Shown one piece after another: positions 14,378 through 19,594 of a stretch of 19,594 nt of DNA (positions are counted from its first letter, which is position 1; each line of letters opens with the position of its first letter). The stretch is from CAZSSM01 sp964609385 (lineage in GTDB: Bacteria; Planctomycetota; Planctomycetia; Isosphaerales; Isosphaeraceae). Position numbers and translations under genes: made by a program. A model generated the notes under the pieces. That model saw only the letters and a list, made by a program, of their open reading frames with translations. It made no database searches and was not told the origin of the DNA. The stretch spans positions 1 through 19,594 of the forward strand of contig CAZSSM010000110.1 of NCBI GenBank assembly GCA_964609385.1. The letters are read 5' to 3'.

Positions 14378-15868
14378 TCAATAGCTTCCCGAGTATGTTC
14401 GCTTGAACGACGGCGAGGTAAGATAAGCCATCAGCCCGGCATATCCCAGCAGGGCGAAGATGCCCAGCCCGATCTGCTGAGAGTTGATCCGGTCGCGAAC
14501 CGATTGGAACTCGACGGCGGGTTCATGACCAGGTAGACCGACCAACTCCGAATCATCCGACGGCATCAGTGCCTCCAGGAGCGGAACGATGATGAGCGTG
14601 ACGGCAATGATGGCCGCGCCGAGGCTATAGGCCAGAATCGTCCAACGGGTTGATCGCAGCCGGAGCAACTCAATGCCGGCGAAGACCGCGAACAAGCCGA
14701 CCGGAGCGATCATCAGGAACCCATTGCCACCGCTCCGGGAAAGGACCACCAAGCCGATCGTCGCGACCAGACCCAGGCCGATCGTCATCGCCCCCAACAA
14801 CGCGACCACCAAAGGGACGCCGCGTTGACGTCGCGACGTCGGCAACTGATCGAGCCCCATCGCGTCGCCGAACAATTCGTCCTCCAGCGGGATCTCCTCG
14901 GCTGGACCACTGGATTCCGACCGGGGCTCGTGATCGTTCGGCTGGCGTCGACGCTGCCTCGGGGATACTTGGGTTTCGATGTCGTCTTCGGGAGCCAGCA
15001 CGGCATCGTCGTCGTCAATCCAAGCGGCCCGTTCGTCCGATCCCCCATCCGCGTCCGTGACCTCACCCCAACGCTCGCGGAGCGAGAGGTTGTCCTCATC
15101 GTCCTGGAGGAACTGATGGGCATCGGCGATCGGCGAGTCCGAGGATTCCGGCATCGACGTCCGACCAACACTGGGCTCAGCGACTCGAGCCAGGGGCTCG
15201 GATGCCGAATGCGCTTGGAGATCGGATGTCCGCGCCTTCGGAGTGCCCAAGGTATCCTGTCCGGCCAACACCCTCGAGGCATCGGAGCCGGTCGCGGCTC
15301 GGACGGTCGAGGCGGACGTCGCGACACGCGCGCGTGCCGAGGACGTCGATCGCGGTCGCTGGGTCGGCCTTGGCTCCGATCCACGCGGTGCGTGATCCGG
15401 AGTCTCGTCCCCGAAGAGTTCGCGGAGGTCCCGAGGCTCGCGGGGATGGTTGGGGTGAGCCTCAGGTCGCTTGGGCGCGAGGGGTTGCTCGTCAAAGAGT
15501 TCGCGAAGGTCGCGATCGGCCCGATCGATCGAGGGGATGTTCGGTGCCGAATTGAGCGACGGAACCAGGGTGGTCTGGCCGTCATCGCCCTCATGGAGTG
15601 GTCCCGGATGATCGAGGCCGGAGTGGTCTGACGTCGAGGGTCCGGTCGTTCTGGTCGGCGACGATGATGCTGGGGGGCGCGAATCCAGATTGGGGGAGAA
15701 CTCTCCGGTGATCGCGGCAATCTCTGCATCCGTCTGGGGCGGGGCCAAACGGATCTTCGGCAGGACGAAGCGGGCCTGACAACGGGGGCAGCGAACCCGG
15801 CGCCCTAAGGCCTCTTCGGGAACATTGAGCACAGCCGAACAACTGAGGCATTCGATCGAAAAGGCCAT
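14378..15868 (-). CDS. MJ0042-type zinc-ribbon protein with disordered middle and C-terminal membrane helices
   Basis: The 496-residue product starts at ATG 15868, with AGGAGG (complement of 15875-15880) 6 bases upstream. The N-terminus holds a four-cysteine zinc ribbon: IECLSC (Cys7, Cys10) and VRCPRCQARF (Cys27, Cys30), like the MJ0042-type ribbon common in planctomycete and delta-proteobacterial regulatory proteins. Residues 40-345 are rich in Pro, Ser, Arg and Asp and probably disordered. Within them a short DLRELF motif occurs twice (120-125 and 147-152, each followed by an acidic patch) and a related DELFGD lies at 330-335. Four hydrophobic helices close the protein (about 351-376, 384-400, 409-433, 466-483). 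The topology suggests a cytoplasmic ribbon tethered to the membrane. No enzymatic motif is seen and the partner is unknown. Confidence 0.75.
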   Translation of the reverse strand: MAFSIECLSCSAVLNVPEEALGRRVRCPRCQARFVLPKIRLAPPQTDAEIAAITGEFSPNLDSRPPASSSPTRTTGPSTSDHSGLDHPGPLHEGDDGQTTLVPSLNSAPNIPSIDRADRDLRELFDEQPLAPKRPEAHPNHPREPRDLRELFGDETPDHAPRGSEPRPTQRPRSTSSARARVATSASTVRAATGSDASRVLAGQDTLGTPKARTSDLQAHSASEPLARVAEPSVGRTSMPESSDSPIADAHQFLQDDEDNLSLRERWGEVTDADGGSDERAAWIDDDDAVLAPEDDIETQVSPRQRRRQPNDHEPRSESSGPAEEIPLEDELFGDAMGLDQLPTSRRQRGVPLVVALLGAMTIGLGLVATIGLVVLSRSGGNGFLMIAPVGLFAVFAGIELLRLRSTRWTILAYSLGAAIIAVTLIIVPLLEALMPSDDSELVGLPGHEPAVEFQSVRDRINSQQIGLGIFALLGYAGLMAYLTSPSFKRTYSGSY

Positions 15869-15901
15869 CGGGTGCCTCCTAAATCGGAGTCACTTGGAAC
15901 T

Positions 15902-15930
15902 TTCACATCATCCACAAGAGAAAATGTCAA
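15902..15930 (-). promoter_or_regulatory. Candidate promoter of the zinc-ribbon membrane gene
   Basis: On the minus strand a perfect TTGACA (complement of 15925-15930) is followed at 17 bases by TGTGAA (complement of 15902-15907), a weak -10. It lies 34-62 bases before the start codon at 15868. The -35 is good, the -10 is not. Confidence 0.35.
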
Positions 15931-16113
15931 AAACCAGCGATTATCCCTCGTCCGTCGTCAGACGTTCGATGCGGTCGGTGTAGGTCATCCTCCGGAAAAC
16001 GCACCCGCCGCGCCTGTATTACTTCGTTGCGATCCGTCAGTTCTTGGGCGTCCTCCCCTTAGTGGTCGCCGTTTTTCCAAGCGACCCGCCACAGTGGCAA
16101 TTCGCATGTCACA

Positions 16114-16602
16114 TCACTCGGCCATGTTCGTGGTTCGGCCTTCATCAACATGAGACACAACGCCGAAGACTTCGGCAAGTTGCGCGTGCCGATATTGGAA
16201 CATCCGTTGAAGGCGTCTCGAAACCGACATCCCACCCAACAATCGTCCCAAGACGCCCATCGGAATCTCGTACTCGATCTCATCGCGCATGAGGGTCTGA
16301 CCCGACCCGAAGTCGAGGAAGCGGTGCCGGTGGTACCATGAGGCGAATGGGCCCTGGAGCTGTCGGTCGGCGAAGAGGTGGGGTGGATCGTACTCGGTGT
16401 GCTCGGCAACCCATCGGAGAGGAACGGGTCCGAGCTTGGTCTGTAGGACGACGCGACTGCCGGGCTGAAGCGAACCGCCTCCTTCCAGGATCGCGACCCG
16501 TTCCCAAGGCGGTGTCAGCCGCAAGAGGGCGTCGGGTGATTCGTGCCAGGCGAAGACTTCGGCGGGAGGCGCATTGAGGCAGGTCTGGTAGTGAAACTGC
16601 AT
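16114..16602 (-). CDS. SRPBCC-fold ligand-binding protein
   Basis: The 162-residue product begins MQFHYQTCLNAPPAEVFAWH, and continues with LLRLTPPWERVAILEGGGSL, GSRVVLQTKLGPVPLRWVAEH, LFADRQLQGPFASWYHRHRF, IEYEIPMGVLGRLLGG and LQRMFQYRHAQL. This is the START/Bet v1-like SRPBCC (polyketide-cyclase-like) fold: an opening beta-hairpin, an antiparallel sheet and a long C-terminal helix. The subtype is the one commonly found fused to, or next to, TIGR01777-type nucleotide-sugar epimerases such as YfcH; no epimerase lies within this window. It probably binds a hydrophobic ligand in the cytoplasm, as no signal peptide is visible. The start at ATG 16602 has only a weak AGGA about 11 bases upstream. 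It is separated by 245 bases from the zinc-ribbon gene downstream and is probably its own transcription unit. Confidence 0.8.
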   Translation of the reverse strand: MQFHYQTCLNAPPAEVFAWHESPDALLRLTPPWERVAILEGGGSLQPGSRVVLQTKLGPVPLRWVAEHTEYDPPHLFADRQLQGPFASWYHRHRFLDFGSGQTLMRDEIEYEIPMGVLGRLLGGMSVSRRLQRMFQYRHAQLAEVFGVVSHVDEGRTTNMAE

Positions 16603-17049
16603 GGGTGGAGCGATCCTGGGCTTGTCTCTAAGGTAATGGAGTCCGCGGGGCCAAAAAAGTTCCGTCTCGATTCCGGAAGGGGTTCGGCCTCGAAGGCGTT
16701 CGGTCTGTGTCTCGGGTCAGATTCCCGTTGAACCCGAGGAGTGGCGGGGGCAGACTAGAGCGATCGACCGTTCTCCGAATGTTCATAGACCGGCTCTCGC
16801 TCGCTTCGGGTGTGGGGATCGGTCCAAGGCTGGGTCGTCCGTCCGACGGACCCGGCGATCCCGATTGCTCGGGGCATTGCCAGGACATTGCGGAGAGGGT
16901 CGACCCGCCTCCGCCCGGGGGATCGTCCGCATCGAGTCGTAAGCCTGTTCGACGCGTCGGCCAGGTGAATCAGGACGGCTCGGGCGGCTACACTTCGGGG
17001 ATGCGTCTCCGTACCTATCGATCCGGATCAGCCAGAGAGGACATCTGTG
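16603..17049. other. Intergenic region between divergent SRPBCC and oxidoreductase genes
   Basis: No gene is supported in this 447-base stretch. It contains small hairpin-forming sequences, for example GTCCGT-CCG-ACGGAC (16837-16851) and CGGGT with ACCCG around 16715-16738. AGAGG at 17036-17040 is the likely ribosome-binding site of the oxidoreductase. Promoters for both flanking genes must lie here, but no clear pair of -35/-10 boxes stands out. Confidence 0.5.
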
Positions 17050-18558
17050 ATGAGCCAACCCCAAGGTTTGACCCGCCGAGGATTCCTGGGCACGACCGGA
17101 ACGGCCGGCGCGGTCGCCGCGGCCGCCGGCGCTTTCCCCCACCCCGCCATCGGTGAAGTCCGTGGGGCCAACGAGAAGATCAACTTCGCCATCATCGGGC
17201 CTGGTGGCCGTGCTCAGGGGCACATTCGGCACCTGCTCGCCATGAAGGAAGACGGCCTCAACGTCGATGTCACCGCTGTCTGCGACGTCTGGGACGGCAA
17301 CAAGGATGTCGGCCGCGGCCTCTATCCCTCGGCGGAGAAGTGCGGTCTCAACGTCGACGACAAGAAGGCGGTCACCAAGGATTACCGGACCCTCCTGGAT
17401 CGCAAGGACATCCACGCTGTTCTGATCGCCACGCCGGACCACTGGCACGCCAAGCAGTCGATCGACTTCATGGAGAACGGCAAGGACGTCTACTGCGAAA
17501 AGCCGATGACCCACACGATTGAAGAGGCCCGCCTGCTCACCGAAGCGGTCGAGCGGACCGGCCAAGTCTTCACCGTGGGCGTCCAGTCGACGGCGCACCC
17601 GCAGTGGCGTGAGGCCCACAAGGTCGTCGCCTCCGGCCAGATCGGCAAGGTGATGCAGGGCCAGACGCAGTATTATCGTAACAGCTCGATGGGTCAGTGG
17701 CGGTACTACAAGCTCTCCAAGGACATGACGCCCAAGACCGTCGACTGGAAGATGTTCCTGGGCACCGAGTTCGGCCTGGCCCCCGACCAGCCCTTCAACC
17801 GGGCCAAGTATGCCCAGTGGCGCTGCTATTGGGACTTCGGCGGCGGCATGTACACCGACCTGTTCGTCCACCAGACGACCCACCTGATCCAGGCGATGGG
17901 CGTCCGGTTCCCGCGTCGGGTCGTCGGCGCCGGCGGCCTCTACATGGAATACGACGGCCGGGACGTGCCCGACGTCGCCACCGTCGTGGCCGACTACGAT
18001 GAGGGCTGCCAGGTCCTCGTCACGGCCACCATGTGCAACGACACGCCGATCAAGGAACTGATCCGCGGCCACCGCGGGACCATCGAGTTCAACTACGACG
18101 GCTTCCAGATCAAGCCGCAGAACCCCAGCGGCGCCCCGGCCCCGCCGTCCCGTGAAGGCTCCAACGAAGACGGCGTCGTCAACGTCGAGACCGGCTTCAG
18201 CGCCCGCGGCGACTTCGACACCCGGACCCTCTGGGAACACTTCATCGGCTGCATCCGCTCGCGCAACCAGCAGACGCTCTGCCCGGCTGTCGACGGCTAC
18301 GCGGCCATCACCACGGTCAACCTGGGTGTCCGCAGCTACCGCGAGGGCAAGGCCTTCTACTTCGACCCCGAGACCGGCCAGATCTCCGAGGCCGACAGCT
18401 CCTGGTCCAAGAATTGGGAGAAGATGAGCCAGGCCCGCGCCCTGCCCAGGCACATCCAAGGCTGGAACGCCGACCCGACCCAGGGCTCGCTGCTCTACCC
18501 GAAGGACTACCAGAAGCTCGAAGGCGATTGGGTCAACGGCGTCGATCCGGCCGTCTGA
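17050..18558 (+). CDS. Tat-exported Gfo/Idh/MocA family oxidoreductase
   Basis: The product is 502 residues from ATG 17050; a GTG three bases earlier (17047) is equally possible, since AGAGG (17036-17040) lies 6 or 9 bases upstream. The N-terminus carries a twin-arginine signal (LTRRGFLGTTGTAGAVAAA), so it is exported folded with its cofactor. A Rossmann NAD(P)-binding domain follows: INFAIIGPGGRAQGHIRHLL (about 44-63), CDVWDG (about 78), VLIATPDHWHAKQSIDFM (about 124-141) and the family hallmark CEKPM (Glu150-Lys151-Pro152). The substrate domain has YWDFGGGMYTDLFVHQTTHLI, the typical GGG...D...H segment. Such enzymes oxidise or rearrange sugars and inositols; Tat-exported versions are strongly expanded in planctomycetes. 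The true substrate is unknown. It stands alone, with stem-loops after it and its own leader. Confidence 0.93.
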   Translation: MSQPQGLTRRGFLGTTGTAGAVAAAAGAFPHPAIGEVRGANEKINFAIIGPGGRAQGHIRHLLAMKEDGLNVDVTAVCDVWDGNKDVGRGLYPSAEKCGLNVDDKKAVTKDYRTLLDRKDIHAVLIATPDHWHAKQSIDFMENGKDVYCEKPMTHTIEEARLLTEAVERTGQVFTVGVQSTAHPQWREAHKVVASGQIGKVMQGQTQYYRNSSMGQWRYYKLSKDMTPKTVDWKMFLGTEFGLAPDQPFNRAKYAQWRCYWDFGGGMYTDLFVHQTTHLIQAMGVRFPRRVVGAGGLYMEYDGRDVPDVATVVADYDEGCQVLVTATMCNDTPIKELIRGHRGTIEFNYDGFQIKPQNPSGAPAPPSREGSNEDGVVNVETGFSARGDFDTRTLWEHFIGCIRSRNQQTLCPAVDGYAAITTVNLGVRSYREGKAFYFDPETGQISEADSSWSKNWEKMSQARALPRHIQGWNADPTQGSLLYPKDYQKLEGDWVNGVDPAV

Positions 18559-18605
18559 GTCGGATCGCGACCGGATTTCGTTTGAGCCATCGACGACGGG
18601 GCGGT

Positions 18606-18629
18606 CGGTCTGCTCACCCGAGCAGATCG
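18606..18629 (+). terminator. 10-bp stem-loop after the oxidoreductase gene
   Basis: CGGTCTGCTC (18606-18615) pairs with GAGCAGATCG (18620-18629) around a 4-base ACCC loop, with one G-U pair. It begins 48 bases after the stop at 18558. No T-run follows. Confidence 0.45.
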
Positions 18630-18666
18630 GCCGATCCCGGCCTCGAACCATGATCGCAACCACCGA

Positions 18667-18704
18667 GACGACGCGTCCGGGCCCTCGAGCCGGGGCGGGT
18701 CGTC
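18667..18704 (+). terminator. Imperfect GC-rich stem-loop upstream of pyrG
   Basis: GACGAC (18667-18672) pairs with GTCGTC (18699-18704), and the inner part (CGTCC against GGGGCG-like sequence) pairs with mismatches. It is followed by TTTGGCTTTGG, the closest thing to a T-rich tail here. It could end the oxidoreductase transcript or shape the pyrG leader. Confidence 0.35.
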
Positions 18705-18784
18705 TTTGGCTTTGGTGGTCGCCGCCATCGACGTGGTAGGCTCGTTGCGGGGTCTCGGAACGGTCTCGAGACCCGCGTTGTTCC

Positions 18785-18790
18785 AGGAGG
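18785..18790 (+). promoter_or_regulatory. Ribosome-binding site deciding a TTG start for pyrG
   Basis: A perfect AGGAGG lies 7 bases before TTG 18798. The translated sequence from that TTG begins AKHIFVTGGVVSSLGKG, which is exactly where CTP synthases begin, so the TTG is almost certainly the start. Confidence 0.85.
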
Positions 18791-18797
18791 GTGGGCT

Positions 18798-19594
18798 TTG
18801 GCCAAGCATATCTTCGTGACCGGTGGGGTCGTCAGTTCGTTGGGGAAGGGCCTCACCTGTGCGTCGGTGGGCATGCTCCTGGAGCGCAGGGGCTTGAAGG
18901 TCAAGCTCCAGAAGTTCGACCCCTACCTGAACGTCGATCCGGGCACGATGAGCCCCTACCAGCACGGCGAGGTCTACGTGCTCGACGACGGCTCGGAGAC
19001 CGACCTCGACCTGGGCCACTATCAGCGCTTTACCGATGCCGAGCTGACCCAGGAGTGCAACTCGACGACCGGGCGGATCTACCTCTCGGTGATCCAGAAG
19101 GAGCGTGAAGGGACCCACTACGACGGCCGGACCGTCCAGGTCATCCCGCATGTCACCGACGAGATCAAGGCGACCGTCGACCAACTGGCCACCGACGAGA
19201 CCGATGTGGTCATCACCGAGATCGGCGGGACCGTCGGCGACATCGAGAGCCTGCCGTTCCTCGAGGCGATCCGCCAGTTCGCCCTGGACGTCGGCAAGGA
19301 GAATTGCCTCAACATCCACCTGACCCTCGTGCCGTACCTCAAGGCGGCCGACGAGGTGAAGACCAAGCCGACGCAGCACTCGGTCGGCGCGTTGCGGCAG
19401 ATCGGCATCCAGCCCGACATCCTGATCTGCCGGACCGAGCGATCCCTCGATCAGAGCGACAAGGAGAAGATCGCGCTCTTTTGCAACGTCGAGAAGGGCG
19501 CCGTCATTGAGGAACGCGACAAGGACTTCAGCATTTACGAGGTCCCCATCAGCCTGATGGACCACGGGCTCAATCGGCAGATCATCCGCAAGCT
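18798..19594 (+). CDS. pyrG: CTP synthase, 3'-truncated by the window edge
   Basis: 265 codons are visible of a protein that is usually about 530-550 residues, so only the N-terminal amidoligase domain is present. It makes CTP from UTP, ATP and glutamine in the cytoplasm, the last step of pyrimidine nucleotide synthesis. Signatures seen: the P-loop GGVVSSLGKG (Lys17), KLQKFDPYLNVDPGTMSPYQ, GEVYVLDDGSETDLDLGHYQ, ITEIGGTVGDIES (Mg/ATP site) and VPYLKAADEVKTKPTQHSVG, the UTP/CTP-binding region. No substitution is seen at these motifs. The start is TTG 18798, preceded by AGGAGG. The C-terminal glutamine amidotransferase domain should lie beyond the window. The 239-base gap from the oxidoreductase gene and the stem-loops in it suggest an independent transcription unit. 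Confidence 0.97.
   Translation, partial: MAKHIFVTGGVVSSLGKGLTCASVGMLLERRGLKVKLQKFDPYLNVDPGTMSPYQHGEVYVLDDGSETDLDLGHYQRFTDAELTQECNSTTGRIYLSVIQKEREGTHYDGRTVQVIPHVTDEIKATVDQLATDETDVVITEIGGTVGDIESLPFLEAIRQFALDVGKENCLNIHLTLVPYLKAADEVKTKPTQHSVGALRQIGIQPDILICRTERSLDQSDKEKIALFCNVEKGAVIEERDKDFSIYEVPISLMDHGLNRQIIRK

Noticed and set aside
16603..17046. Hidden tRNA or structured RNA gene
   Set aside because: Small hairpins exist but no cloverleaf, no TTCRANY-like T-loop sequence and no consistent larger fold could be seen by eye.
16783..18663. 626-codon antisense ORF across the oxidoreductase gene
   Set aside because: It mirrors the clearly recognisable Gfo/Idh/MocA gene and consists of low-complexity repeats of V, D, G and L, typical of the antisense frame of GC-rich genes.
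18507..19565. 352-codon antisense ORF across pyrG
   Set aside because: It is the shadow of an unambiguous CTP synthase.

Overview
The window looks like a chromosome segment of a planctomycete, most likely of the Isosphaeraceae/Gemmataceae type. The reasons are the high G+C content, a DUF1501 (sulfatase-like) protein, a Tat-exported Gfo/Idh/MocA oxidoreductase, a CxxC/CxxC zinc ribbon of the MJ0042 kind fused to a disordered region and membrane helices, large secreted repeat/beta-helix proteins, and generous intergenic spacing. The lineage is inferred from gene content, not from a marker-gene comparison.

Layout, left to right. Positions 1-2639: the 3' part of a DUF1501 gene, then an M28 zinc aminopeptidase with a C-terminal fibronectin-like domain. 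Positions 2640-3447: a mostly gene-free stretch with a possible 34-residue membrane peptide, a stem-loop, a short CxxC peptide and a striking AT-rich island (about 3255-3390). Positions 3448-4188: a cysteine-rich protein with two CPCC-type zinc-binding domains joined by three copies of an RDPxWxPL motif. Positions 4442-7231: a large exported protein with three tandem 'WIGQDG' domains followed by a parallel beta-helix. Positions 7232-8252: a 1-kb gene-poor stretch with a roughly 61-66-bp tandem repeat and two palindromic, REP/MITE-like units. Positions 8253-9008: a secreted protein of unknown function.

Positions 9146-12616 (minus): a large polytopic GT-C-like membrane protein with a long TPR-like C-terminus. 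It is divergent from 12884-14263 (plus), an Eis-like protein with two GNAT-type domains and an SCP2-like domain. A 15-bp stem-loop separates that gene from the convergent gene at 14378-15868 (minus), the zinc-ribbon membrane protein. Then come a small SRPBCC-fold protein (16114-16602, minus), the Tat-exported Gfo/Idh/MocA oxidoreductase (17050-18558, plus) and, from 18798 to the window end, the 5' part of pyrG (CTP synthase) starting at a TTG codon.

The genes do not form one obvious pathway. Most stand alone with their own ribosome-binding site and stem-loops between units; DUF1501 and the M28 peptidase are the only pair close enough to suggest co-transcription. I found no CRISPR array, tRNA, rRNA, transposase, phage module or classical defence system. 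The most unusual material is the AT-rich island with the double CPCC gene, the palindromic repeat cluster at 7382-7950, and the triple-domain beta-helix protein. Function beyond family level is inference throughout.
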